This document shows positions 35,373-45,600 of a stretch of DNA of 64,000 nt, one piece after another (position 1 is the stretch's first letter; the number at the start of each line of letters is the position of its first letter). The DNA comes from Candidatus Accumulibacter sp. ACC003. Its GTDB lineage: Bacteria; Pseudomonadota; Gammaproteobacteria; Burkholderiales; Rhodocyclaceae. The notes under the pieces were generated by a model that was not told the DNA's origin, searched no databases, and worked only from the letters and a program-made list of their open reading frames with translations. Location of the stretch: NCBI RefSeq assembly GCF_907163085.1, contig NZ_CAJQTX010000002.1, positions 372,001-436,000 on the forward strand, in the 5' to 3' direction. A program made the translations under genes and the position numbers.

Positions 35373-36788
35373 TCAGTTTTCCAAAACCCAGGTGTCCTTG
35401 GTCCCGCCACCCTGCGACGAGTTGACGACCAGCGAGCCTTCGCGCAGCGCAACCCGTGTCAGACCACCCGGCAGCATGCTGATGCTCTTGCCGGAAAGGA
35501 CGAAGGGACGCAGATCAAGGTGGCGCGGCGCGATCCCAGACTCGACAAAGGTCGGACAGGTGGATAGCGCCAGCGTCGGCTGGGCGATATATTTTTCCGG
35601 TGCGGCGACGATCCGGGCGCGGAAATCCTCGATCTCGGCCTTGCTCGACGCCGGCCCGACGAGCATCCCGTAGCCGCCGGCGCCGTGCACTTCCTTGACC
35701 ACCAGTTCAGGCAAGTGCGCCAGTACGTACTTGAGGTCGTCGGGCTTGCGCAGCATCCACGTCGGCACATTGTGGAGCGTCGGTTCCTCGCCGAGATAGA
35801 AGCGGATCATTTCCGGCACGTAGGGATAAATCGACTTGTCGTCGGCGACCCCAGCGCCGATGGCGTTGGCCAGCGTCACCTGGCCGGCACGATAGGCGGC
35901 GAGCAGGCCAGGAACGCCGAGCATCGACTCCTTGTTGAAGGCCAGTGGATCGAGGAAGTCGTCATCCAGCCGGCGGTAGATGACGTCCACGCGCTGCGGT
36001 CCCTGCGTAGTCCGCATGAATACCGTCTCGTCCTTGACGAAAAGGTCTCTACCTTCGACCAGTTCGACGCCCATCTGCTGCGCCAGAAAACTGTGCTCAA
36101 AATAGGCGCTGTTGTAGGTGCCGGGAGTCAACACCACCACCGTCGGGTCGACGACGCCTTTCGGCGCTACCGTGCGCAGGTTTTCGAGCAGCATGTCGGG
36201 ATAATGCTGGACCGGCGCGACCTGGTGTCGCGAAAAGAGCTCGGGAAACAGCCGCATCATCATCTTGCGGTCTTCGAGCAAATAAGAAACGCCCGACGGG
36301 ACGCGCAGATTGTCTTCCAGGACGTAGGACTCACCGGCACCAGCGCGCACCAGATCGACGCCGGCGATATGCGCATAAATTCCCGAGGGCACATCAACAC
36401 CAACCATCTCGCGGCGGAATTGCGTGTTGTTCAGGACTTGCTCGGGAGGAATCCGACCAGCGCTGAGAATTTCCTGGTCGTGGTAAATATCGTGCAGAAA
36501 GGCATTGAGCGCTTTCACCCGCTGCCGCAGGCCGGCCTCCAGCATTGTCCACTCGGCCGCCGGAATGATCCGCGGAATGATATCGAAGGGGATCAGCCGT
36601 TCCGTGCCAGCCTTTTCGCCGTACACGGCGAAGGTGATGCCGACGCGGTGAAAGGCGGTGTCGGCCTCGGCCTGCTTGCGCAGGCGTCGCTCAGGCGGCA
36701 TCGCTGCCAGCCATTCCGCAAAGACCCGGTAATGTGGGCGCAGCGTCCCGGCCGCGTCGTACATCTCATCGTAGAAATCAGCGTTCAT
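35373..36788 (-). CDS. Circularly permuted ATP-grasp protein (DUF404/DUF407, type 2)
   Basis: A ~471-residue ATP-grasp enzyme of the circularly permuted type 2 class. Blocks include RVKALNAFLHDIYHDQEIL, YVLEDNLRVPSGVSYLLEDR, VVVLTPGTYNSAYFEH, RLDDDFLDPLAF, VKEVHGAGGYGMLVGP and the C-terminal MLPGGLTRVA...GGGTKDTWVL. Such enzymes probably form amide bonds using ATP; the substrate is unknown. An upstream GTG (36797) is an alternative start; the ATG was preferred because GGTGAG precedes it. It is followed directly by the alpha-E gene. Confidence 0.88.
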   Translation of the reverse strand: MNADFYDEMYDAAGTLRPHYRVFAEWLAAMPPERRLRKQAEADTAFHRVGITFAVYGEKAGTERLIPFDIIPRIIPAAEWTMLEAGLRQRVKALNAFLHDIYHDQEILSAGRIPPEQVLNNTQFRREMVGVDVPSGIYAHIAGVDLVRAGAGESYVLEDNLRVPSGVSYLLEDRKMMMRLFPELFSRHQVAPVQHYPDMLLENLRTVAPKGVVDPTVVVLTPGTYNSAYFEHSFLAQQMGVELVEGRDLFVKDETVFMRTTQGPQRVDVIYRRLDDDFLDPLAFNKESMLGVPGLLAAYRAGQVTLANAIGAGVADDKSIYPYVPEMIRFYLGEEPTLHNVPTWMLRKPDDLKYVLAHLPELVVKEVHGAGGYGMLVGPASSKAEIEDFRARIVAAPEKYIAQPTLALSTCPTFVESGIAPRHLDLRPFVLSGKSISMLPGGLTRVALREGSLVVNSSQGGGTKDTWVLEN

Positions 36789-37078
36789 CAGGCTCACCGC
36801 CAGTGTTGGATATTTCTAAGCTAGCACAAATCATGCCAAATCACGGAGACACGCGCAGACCAGCAATCGCGCCGCGGCAAGGCGCCCGCGGTGCCTGCAC
36901 ATGGTGCGCCGAGCGCCGACAAAGCACTCTGTTGGTGCGTCACAAGCGCCGCCATCGATCAGCGAGCAAGACTGATCGGGACGACCACTACTGCTCGCGG
37001 GCACCCGGGGGACCCGGATGACAGCGCCGCGCTGCCCATGGTACATTAGCACTCGCTTATATTTTGCCAGGAGCCGCC

Positions 37079-37660
37079 ATGAAGAACGCTACCGCAATCG
37101 TCGTCGCCGTGTCGCTGCTATCGCTCATCCAGACCGCCGGCGCGCAGGATTCCGCTCAACTACTCGCTGAAACGCGCAAGACGGCGCTACCGGTGCTGCC
37201 TAAAGTCGTGCACGCCATGCAGACCGCCGTGCAAGAGAAAGGTCCGGTCGCGGCGATCGCCATCTGCAAGGAACAGGCGCCACAACTCTTGCAGGAGCTG
37301 CGACAGCAGACCGGCTGGAGTATCCGCCGCGTCAGCCTGAAGACCCGCAACGCGACGACCGGCACACCCGATGCCTGGGAGGCGCGACAACTGGCAGAGT
37401 TCGACATCCAGGTTGCCAACGGCGCCAAGCCCGAGCAACTTGAAATCGGCGAAATCCTTACCGCCGATGACGGCCAGCGCAGCTACCGCTACATGAAGGC
37501 ACTGCCGGTCGCCGAGGTTTGCCAGACCTGCCATGGCCCTGCCGACGCACGCTCGGAAGCTCTCTCCGCTGCGCTGGCCAAGGACTACCCAGACGATCGT
37601 GCGAACGGCTATCGGGTCGGCGAGGTCCGCGGCGCACTGTCGGTCAAGCGGCCACTCTAG
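37079..37660 (+). CDS. Periplasmic DUF3365 (Tll0287-like) haem-binding protein
   Basis: A 193-residue protein with a signal peptide (cleavage likely after AGA, residue 22) and a DUF3365 domain. The c-type haem motif CQTCHG stands near residue 147. Other blocks are [38 protein letters not shown] and [13 protein letters not shown]. The family includes haem-containing sensor or redox proteins. The chosen ATG follows CAGGAGCCGCC. It stands alone between two convergent or divergent genes. Confidence 0.82.
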   Translation: MKNATAIVVAVSLLSLIQTAGAQDSAQLLAETRKTALPVLPKVVHAMQTAVQEKGPVAAIAICKEQAPQLLQELRQQTGWSIRRVSLKTRNATTGTPDAWEARQLAEFDIQVANGAKPEQLEIGEILTADDGQRSYRYMKALPVAEVCQTCHGPADARSEALSAALAKDYPDDRANGYRVGEVRGALSVKRPL

Positions 37661-37830
37661 GGCTGATCATCGGCTGACCGCCGCCGTCCGGCGCCGCCGT
37701 GGCGGCTGGCTGGCGAATCGACCATTGGCGTTTGTCAGGACGCTTGCCGGGCGCCGCCCAAGAGGCCAAGCGGACGCCTCTGCCGGACTTGGCCGGAGCC
37801 TGAACGCCCCCACCCAGACCCACTTCTCGG

Positions 37831-39132
37831 CTACGAGCCGGCAATCGATGCGGCCGGCACGTTGCGTCTGGCGACACCGGTGTACAGCTGCCGCGGGCGA
37901 GCGATCTTGTATTCGGGATCGGCACGCATCTCTTCCCACTGCGCCATCCAGCCGGCCGTACGGGCGACGGCGACGATGCAGGCAAACATCGACGCCGGGA
38001 TACCGAGTGCCTTCTGGAGAATACCCGAATAGAAGTCGATATTCGGGTAGAGCCGGTTCTTGACGAAGTAGGGATCTTCGAGCGCGATCTTGTCGAGGGC
38101 GATCGCCAGCTTGAACAGACGGTCGTTCTCGAGACCCAACTCCGTCAGCACATCGGTACACAGCTTGCGCATCAGCTTGGCGCGCGGGTCGAAGTTGCGG
38201 TAAACGTAGAGACCAAAGCCGGTCAGTTTGAAGCGGTCACCCTCGACTCGCGAACGGCTGATCATTTCAGCGACCCGCGAAACGTCGCCGACCTCGTCGA
38301 GCATCGCCAGGCAGGCCTCACTGGCGCCGCCGTGCACCGGACCCGAAAGGCAGGCAATCGCCGCGGAAATGCAGGCAAACGGGTTGGCTCCGGACGAACC
38401 CGCCATCCGTACCGTCGAGGTCGAAGCGTCCTGAGCATGGTCGGCGTGCAGGATCAGCAACCGGTCGAAGGCGCGTACCAGGACCGGGTTCGCCCGATAC
38501 GCTTCGGCGGGCACGCCGAACATCATGTTCAAAAAGTTGGCGGCGTAGCCAAGATCGTTGCGCGGGCTGACGGGTGGCTGGCCGACGGTATACTTGTAGG
38601 CCATCGCCGCCAGCGTCGGCATCTTGGCAATGATTCGGTGGATGGTGAGACTACGCTGCTCGACGTCCGAAAAATCGGCCGCTTCGCGATGAAACGCCGA
38701 CAGCGCGCCGACTACGCCGACCATCACCGGCATCGGATGCGCGTCACGCCGAAAGCCCTGGTAGAAGTTCACCATCTGCCCATGCACCGGTGCGTTCTTG
38801 CGGATCGTCGACTCGAAAGCCGCCCTCTGGGCAAGATTCGGCAGCTCGCCATTCTTCAATAAATGCGCGACTTCAAGAAAATCACACTGGTCGGAGAGCT
38901 GCTCGATCGGGTAGCCGCGATAGAGCAGCTCTCCTTTCGCGCCATCGATGAAGGTGATGCTCGACTTGCAACTGGCGGTCGACTCGAAGCCCGCATCGTA
39001 GCCGAAGTGATCGGTGTTGCCGCCCAATGCGCGAATGTCTACGCAGTCGTGGCCATGCGTCGGCGACAGAATCGGAAAGTCCACCGAGCCTTCGCCGGCA
39101 ATGGTCAACGTCGCCTTACGTTCGATACTCAT
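37831..39132 (-). CDS. gltA: Citrate synthase (type II), with altered active-site His motif
   Basis: A 433-residue citrate synthase: oxaloacetate plus acetyl-CoA to citrate, entry to the TCA cycle. Family blocks are present (HADHAQDASTST, SGPVHGGASEACLAML, LEDPYFVKNRLYPNIDFYSG, KIARPRQLYTG). The segment that in E. coli GltA reads GFGHRVYKNYDPRA, containing catalytic His305, reads GFGLYVYRNFDPRA here: Leu308 and Tyr309 replace His-Arg. All else looks intact, so either activity is changed or this copy is specialised. The start ATG follows AAGGGGAATCAAGTG. Confidence 0.88.
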   Translation of the reverse strand: MSIERKATLTIAGEGSVDFPILSPTHGHDCVDIRALGGNTDHFGYDAGFESTASCKSSITFIDGAKGELLYRGYPIEQLSDQCDFLEVAHLLKNGELPNLAQRAAFESTIRKNAPVHGQMVNFYQGFRRDAHPMPVMVGVVGALSAFHREAADFSDVEQRSLTIHRIIAKMPTLAAMAYKYTVGQPPVSPRNDLGYAANFLNMMFGVPAEAYRANPVLVRAFDRLLILHADHAQDASTSTVRMAGSSGANPFACISAAIACLSGPVHGGASEACLAMLDEVGDVSRVAEMISRSRVEGDRFKLTGFGLYVYRNFDPRAKLMRKLCTDVLTELGLENDRLFKLAIALDKIALEDPYFVKNRLYPNIDFYSGILQKALGIPASMFACIVAVARTAGWMAQWEEMRADPEYKIARPRQLYTGVARRNVPAASIAGS

Positions 39133-39620
39133 CACTTGATTCCCCTTCAGGTCCTTGACATCACGACTTGCAGTTTGAAGGCGCCGCCTTCGCTCTGCGC
39201 TCACTTTGTAGATCCTGCACGTCCCTGGTCGATCGCCATCTCGGTGCCCGCCGCCGCTGGCGTGCCGCTCGCCCTGTTTCAGGGCCATCAGCTGCCACTG
39301 GCGCACCCAAGCGGTGCCATCAGGCCATCAACACCAGCCGGCAGCTGCTTGCGCGAGGGAGCCCTTTGCTCGACAAGTGTACCGCAGTTCCGCCGACAAA
39401 GCCCTTTTGCAGCATCGCTCCGGCGGTCGTGCGAGATCGCCAAATCGGCAGCCGGGAAAGCGCCATTCGATGGCGCCGTGCAGGCGCCAGGTCGACGCTT
39501 GCACGAATATTGCTTGGGCCTTGTTGCTAACCCACCGGCGGCGTCCCAAGAGACGCCGCTTTGCGGACGATAAGATTCTGCGATCGACCAGGCGGGCCGC
39601 TTTGATCAACAAAGGACAAC
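39133..39620. other. Intergenic region between gltA and the glnD group, with a GC hairpin
   Basis: Nearly 490 bases hold no gene I can support; it must contain divergent promoters. At 39538-39559 there is a perfect 8-bp stem (GCGGCGTC, loop CCAAGA, GACGCCGC) about 60 bases before the next gene. It lacks a U tract on the plus strand, so it is more likely a 5'-leader structure than a terminator. Confidence 0.5.
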
Positions 39621-39950
39621 ATGAAGACAGCGAAAATGCTTCCCTGGCTGGCGCGCCGAGCGGCAGTCAGCGATCACCGCGCCGAGGCACTGTGGATAAG
39701 CGCTTGCGGTCAGGCGGCGTCGGAGACCGGCGAGCACGACAACGCATGCTACTGGGGCGCGGCGAAGGAAAATCTGCTGGACTTGCTCGAAGGCGAGCGC
39801 CAGCGCACGCAGCCGCTGCCGGCCGGGCGCCTGCTGCTGATGCGCGGGCACGTCGAGCACTGCTCGGCGCCGGCGCGTCCATACCTGGCGCTGCTCAGGG
39901 TAGCACTCTCGACAAGGGCCATTGCTGCCCACTCCGGCGAGTCGAGATGA
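39621..39950 (+). CDS. Hypothetical protein translationally coupled to glnD
   Basis: A 109-residue soluble protein that I do not recognise (MKTAKMLPWLARRAAVSDHRAEALW..., HDNACYWGAAKENLLDLLEGER). It has an AAGGAC ribosome site, and its TGA overlaps the ATG of glnD (ATGA), so the two are translated together. The central part reads like an alpha-helical protein with a Trp/Cys-rich patch. The coupling suggests a role linked to nitrogen sensing, but nothing in the sequence proves this. Confidence 0.7.
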   Translation: MKTAKMLPWLARRAAVSDHRAEALWISACGQAASETGEHDNACYWGAAKENLLDLLEGERQRTQPLPAGRLLLMRGHVEHCSAPARPYLALLRVALSTRAIAAHSGESR

Positions 39951-42547
39951 GCGACGATAGCGACGCCAGGAACGCCCTGATTGCCCTCTGCAAGGACCGC
40001 CTACAGACCGACCAGAAGGTGATTTGCCAGCACTTCCTGGAAGATGGTGACGTCGTCCGTCTGCTCGCCGAACGCTGCCGGCTGATCGACGACGTCCTCG
40101 GCGAACTGTGGAGGGCGCTTGACTTGCCGCCCTCGCTGGCCTTGCTGGCGGTGGGCGGCTACGGACGCGGTGAGCTGTACCCGGCCTCGGACGTCGATCT
40201 GCTGATCCTTCTACCGGCGCAACCCGACCCCTTGCTGAGCGCCCAGCTCGAACGCCTGGTCGCCCTGTTCTGGGACATCGGCTTGGAGACGGGCCACAGC
40301 GTGCGCACCATCGACGAGTGTCTGCAACAGGCAGCCAACAACATTACCGTGCAAACGTCGCTGATCGAGGCACGGCTGCTGGCCGGTAGCGCGTCACTCT
40401 TTGCAGACTTCTTCTTGCGGACCCGCGCCGGTCTGGAGGCCCTGAGCTTCTTCCAGGGTAAACGGATCGAACAGGAAGACCGCCATCAGCGCTTTGGCGA
40501 AACGCCCTACAGCCTGGAGGCGAACTGCAAGGAAGGCCCCGGCGGGCTGCGCGATCTACAGCTGATTCTGTGGATCACACAGCCCGCCGGCTACGGCAAA
40601 TGCTGGAAGGATCTCGCGCAACGCGGCTTTATGACCGCCGCCGAAGAGCAGCTCCTGCAGTCGTGTGAAGATTTCCTGCGCGGCCTGCGCACACGCTTGC
40701 ACCTGCTCGCCGGACGGCGCGAAGATCGACTGCTCTTCGAGTACCAGACGGCGCTGGCCGAGCAGCTCGGATTCACCGCCACAGCCGCCCGCCGCGCCAG
40801 CGAGATGCTGATGCAAAAGTATTATCGGACGGCAAAGACGGTAATGCAGATCAGTACCATCCTGCTGCACAACATCGGCGCGGCGCTGCTGCCGCCGCCG
40901 GAGCAAGCACCGCAGGCGATCAACGAGCGCTTCCAGAACACCCACGAGTTCCTCGACGTGGTCCACGAAGACGTTTTCAACGAAACGCCGACGGCGATCT
41001 TCGAGGCCTTTTTGCTGCTCCAGCAGCAAGCCGGTTTGCACGGGTTGACGGCCCGGGCGCAGCGCGCCCTGTGGCGTGCGCGGGCGCTGATCGAAGACGA
41101 CTTCCGTAGCAACCCGGCCAACCGCGCCAACTTCCTGGAACTCTTCAAGAACGGCCAGCGGCTCACCGAGAGCTGCCGTCGAATGAACCAGTTGGGACTC
41201 CTCGGTCGCTATCTGCCCGCTTTCGGACGGATCGTCGGGCAAATGCAGCACGACCTGTTCCACGCCTACACCGTCGATCAGCACATCCTGCAGGTGATGG
41301 GCAAGCTCCGCCGCTTCAGCATCGAGGAGTTCGCGCACGAATACCCGCTGTGCAGCCGCCTGATCAGCGACTTCGGCAATCCCTGGCTGCTCTACATTGC
41401 CGCACTTTTTCACGACATCGCCAAGGGGCGAGGCGGTGATCACTGCCAACTCGGCGCCGTCGACACCAGACAGTTCTGCACCGAGCACGGCCTGCAAGCA
41501 GACGAGACCGAGCTGGCGGTGTGGCTCGTTGGCCAGCACCTGCTGATGTCCAGAACCGCCCAAAAGCAGGACATTTCGGACCCCGGCGTGATCGCGACGT
41601 TCGCCGCCAGCGTCGGTGACGAACGCCATCTGGTCGCACTCTACCTGCTGACCGTCGCCGACATTCGCGGCACCAGCCCGAAAGTATGGAATGCCTGGAA
41701 GGGCCAACTGCTCGAACAACTGTTCACCGCCACCCGGCGGCATCTCCGGTCGACTGAAACGCCGCCGATGGCCGCCGGCGTCATCGCCCAAAGGCAAGAC
41801 GAAGCCAGGCGCGTGATGCGCTACCTGGCACTTCCAAAAGCGATCCATGAGCGCCTCTGGAAAGCGGTCGATACGGTCTATTTCCTCCGTCACTCGGCCG
41901 AGGAAATCGCCTGGCACGCGCGCACCCTGCACGATAGCCGCAAGCCCGAGCAAGCGCTGGTCAAGGCCCGCCTCAGCCCGCTCGGCGCGGGCATCGAAGT
42001 GATGGTCTACACGCACGATGAAAAGGACCTGTTCGTACGCATCGTCGGCTTCTTCAGCCGTGCCGGCTTCAGCATCGTCGACGCCAAGATCCACACCACG
42101 CGTGCCGGCTACGCGCTCGACACCTTCATTGTCCTCGACGTCAACAACCGCGGCGGCAGGCGCGAGATGATCAGCTACATCGAACACGAGCTGAGCGAGC
42201 GCTTGTCCGGACGCTTGCCAACCGACCAACCCGCGAGCGGCCGCATTTCGCGGCAGGTCAGACACTTCCCCTTGCAGCCGCTGGTGAATATCCAGCCGCT
42301 GGTCAGCCTCGAAGCCGACGAAACCGGCAAAATGTTCGTCCTCACCGTCGTTGCCGCCGATCGTCCCGGCCTGCTGTTCCTGATCGCTACACAACTGGCA
42401 GCGCATCGCGCCAATCTGCATACCGCCAAGATTGCCACGCTCGGCGAACGCGTCGAAGATACCTTCCTGATCAGCGGCGGCCATCTCGAGGAAAGCGCCA
42501 GCCGTGTCAAACTGGAAACAGATTTGCTGAAACAGCTACTGCTCTGA
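39947..42547 (+). CDS. glnD: GlnD, bifunctional PII uridylyltransferase/uridylyl-removing enzyme
   Basis: An 866-residue enzyme that modifies PII proteins with UMP at low glutamine and removes it at high glutamine. It has a nucleotidyltransferase site GGYGRGELYPASDVDLL near residue 70 and an HD hydrolase domain with LFHDIAKGRGGDH near residue 487. Two ACT domains near 685 and 795 (FVRIVGFFSRAGFSIVDAKIH; VVAADRPGLLFLIATQLA) bind glutamine. The ATG overlaps the upstream gene's stop; a longer frame exists but the ATG gives the family length. Confidence 0.93.
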   Translation: MSDDSDARNALIALCKDRLQTDQKVICQHFLEDGDVVRLLAERCRLIDDVLGELWRALDLPPSLALLAVGGYGRGELYPASDVDLLILLPAQPDPLLSAQLERLVALFWDIGLETGHSVRTIDECLQQAANNITVQTSLIEARLLAGSASLFADFFLRTRAGLEALSFFQGKRIEQEDRHQRFGETPYSLEANCKEGPGGLRDLQLILWITQPAGYGKCWKDLAQRGFMTAAEEQLLQSCEDFLRGLRTRLHLLAGRREDRLLFEYQTALAEQLGFTATAARRASEMLMQKYYRTAKTVMQISTILLHNIGAALLPPPEQAPQAINERFQNTHEFLDVVHEDVFNETPTAIFEAFLLLQQQAGLHGLTARAQRALWRARALIEDDFRSNPANRANFLELFKNGQRLTESCRRMNQLGLLGRYLPAFGRIVGQMQHDLFHAYTVDQHILQVMGKLRRFSIEEFAHEYPLCSRLISDFGNPWLLYIAALFHDIAKGRGGDHCQLGAVDTRQFCTEHGLQADETELAVWLVGQHLLMSRTAQKQDISDPGVIATFAASVGDERHLVALYLLTVADIRGTSPKVWNAWKGQLLEQLFTATRRHLRSTETPPMAAGVIAQRQDEARRVMRYLALPKAIHERLWKAVDTVYFLRHSAEEIAWHARTLHDSRKPEQALVKARLSPLGAGIEVMVYTHDEKDLFVRIVGFFSRAGFSIVDAKIHTTRAGYALDTFIVLDVNNRGGRREMISYIEHELSERLSGRLPTDQPASGRISRQVRHFPLQPLVNIQPLVSLEADETGKMFVLTVVAADRPGLLFLIATQLAAHRANLHTAKIATLGERVEDTFLISGGHLEESASRVKLETDLLKQLLL

Positions 42548-42667
42548 GCCTGCCGTCGCCGTCGTGCGCTGCCGCGCCGACACAGCCGCTTTGTCACTTT
42601 TCCGAAATGGCGCGTTGCGTGCCTAGAAGTCTTTTGCCATCACCTTTTGCTGCCCTGGAGTCGAACC

Positions 42668-45600
42668 GTGTCCATTCATGTCGCCCTGAATCACCTGACG
42701 CACTATCGCTACGACCGCCCGATCAGCCTGGGGCCGCAGGTCATCCGCTTGCGGCCGGCGCCGCATTCGCGCACGCCGATCCTCAGCTACTCGCTAAAAA
42801 TCACGCCGGCAGAGCATTTCATCAACTGGCAGCAGGACCCGCAGGCGAACTACCTGGCGCGACTGGTCTTCCCGGAAAAGAGCAGCGAGTTTCGCGTGGA
42901 AGTCGATCTGGTCGCCGAGATGTCGGTGATCAACCCCTTCGACTTCTTTCCCGAGCCGTACGCGACGACGTTTCCATTCAAGTACGAGGCCTGGCAGCGG
43001 GAAGAACTGCAACCCTACCTGGAAGCCTTGCCGCCGACGCCGGCGCTGCAACGCTTTATGGCGACGATTCCGACGGCGGCACGCGCCAGCGTAGACTTTC
43101 TGGTCGATATCAACCAGCGAGTACAGAACAAGGTCGGCTACGTCATCCGCCTCGAACCCGGCGTGCAGACGCCCGATGAAACGCTCGTACTGGCGCGCGG
43201 CTCGTGCCGCGACTCGGCGTGGTTGCTGGTGCAGGTGCTGCGCAATCTCGGCCTGGCGGCGCGCTTCGTTTCCGGCTACCTGATCCAGCTGGTACCCGAC
43301 GTCAAGTCGCTCGACGGACCATCCGGCACCGATCACGATTTCACCGACCTGCACGCCTGGTGCGAGGTGTACCTGCCCGGCGCCGGCTGGATCGGCCTCG
43401 ACCCGACCTCGGGGCTTTTTGCCGGCGAGGGACACATTCCCCTGGCGTGTTCGCCGCAACCCGCGTCGGCGTCGCCGATCACCGGCATGACCGAGAAATG
43501 CGAGTGCCAGTTCGAGCACCACATGAAAATCGAACGTGTCTGGGAAGCGCCGCGGGTGACTCGGCCGTATTCCGACGAGCAGTGGCAGGCGATCGAGGCG
43601 CTTGGCCATCAAATCGACAGCGACCTCGGCAGCGACGACGTCCGCCTGACAATGGGTGGCGAACCGACCTTCGTCTCGATCGACGACCACGATGGCGCCG
43701 AATGGAACACCGAGGCCCTCGGCCCGAGCAAACGCCAGCGCGCCACCGAACTCTTTCAGCGCTTGCGCGAAAAATACGCGCCGCAGGGCCTGCAGCATTT
43801 CGGCCAGGGCAAATGGTATCCCGGCGAACAGCTGCCGCGCTGGTCGCTGAACTGCCTGTGGCGGCGTGACGGACAAGCGCTGTGGCACGACCCGGCTTTG
43901 TATGCCGACGAAAACCATGACTATGGCGCCGATGAGCAACTCGCCGGACGCTTCCTGCGCCACCTCGCCAAGCGGCTGTCGATTAACCCGAAGTACGTGT
44001 TCGCCGCCTACGAGGACGTCTTCTATCACCTGTGGCGAGAGGACCGCCTGCCGATCAACGTCGACCCCTTCGATTCGCGCCTCGAAGACCCGCTCGAACG
44101 CGCGCGCCTGGCGAAAGTCTTTCGGCAGGGACTCGAACACGCCGTTGGCCACGTTCTGCCGCTGCAGGCGCGCCCCCACGGTGGCTGGCAAAGCGGCCCC
44201 TGGTACTTGCGCGGCGGCCGCTGCTACCTGGTTCCGGGCGATTCGCCGATCGGTTATCGCTTGCCGCTCGACTCGCAGCCGTGGGTAGCCAAAGCCGACT
44301 ATCCGTACGTGCATGCACCCGACCCGACGCAAGACTTTCCGGAGCTAGCGGCGCACACCGACATCCGCGCCCGTTACGCGGTCAGTCGCAGCCTCGGCCT
44401 GCCAGCGGTCAGCGCCGCGGTCCGCGGCGACGGCTTCGCGGCAAGAGCGCTCGAAGGCGTAGACGACGCCCTGCTGCACGCCGCCGCCAGCCAGGACGAT
44501 CGGCCACCGGCGCCCGCCGAATCGGCGACGCTGGTCACCCGCAGCTCGGTTTCGGCGCAGGCCCGCCAGGGCGTTCTGTACATCTTCATGCCACCGACCG
44601 AGACTCTCGACGCCTATCTCGAACTCCTCGCCGCCGTCGAAGCCACCGCCGAAGCGCTCGCCGCGCCAGTCATCATCGAGGGCTACGAGCCGCCGTCCGA
44701 TCCGCGGCTGAGCAACTTCCGGGTCACCCCCGACCCCGGCGTGATCGAGGTCAACATCCAGCCATCGGCGACCTGGGACGAACTCGTCGAACGAACGACG
44801 CATCTCTACGAAGCGGCGCACCTGTCGCGCCTGTCGCCGGAGAAGTTCATGCTCGACGGTCGCCATACCGGCACCGGCGGTGGCAACCACTTCGTTTTCG
44901 GCGGTGCCAGCACGCTCGACTCGCCCTTCCTGCGGCGCCCCGACTTGTTGCGCAGCCTGATCAGCTACTGGCACAACCATCCGTCGCTCTCGTACCTCTT
45001 TTCGGGTCTGTTCATCGGCCCGACCAGCCAGTCACCGCGCGTCGACGAAGCACGCAACGATTCGGTCTATGAGCTGGAGATCGCTTTCAGCCAGTTGCCG
45101 CAAGCGGCAGCCGACGCGGCCGAGTGCGTCGCACCATGGGCCATCGACCGCGCCTTGCGCAATCTGCTGATCGACTCGACCGGCAATACCCACCGAGCCG
45201 AGTTCTGTATCGACAAGCTCTACTCACCCGACGGCGCTACCGGCCGTCTCGGTCTGCTCGAGATGCGGGCCTTTGAGATGCCGCCGCACGCACGCATGTC
45301 GCTGGCCCAGCAACTGCTGCTGCGGGCGCTGATTGCCCGTTTCTGGCGGACGCCGTATGCGCCCGAGCGACTGCTCCGCTGGGGCACCGAGTTGCACGAT
45401 CGCTTCATGCTGCCGCACTTCGTCAAACAGGACTTCGACGACGTCCTCAGCGAGCTGCGTGACGCCGGTTACGCTCTTGAGGAGGCGTGGTTTGCGCCGC
45501 ATTTCGAGTTCCGCTTCCCGGTGCACGGCAGTATCTCGACGCTGGGCATGGTGCTGGAGCTGCGGCATGCGCTGGAACCCTGGCACGTGCTCGGCGAACA

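Noticed and set aside
40556-42484. 642-codon open frame on the minus strand opposite glnD
   Set aside because: It is antisense to a clearly conserved gene, rich in Gln/Arg/Asp as expected for a shadow frame in high-GC DNA, and has no recognisable domain.
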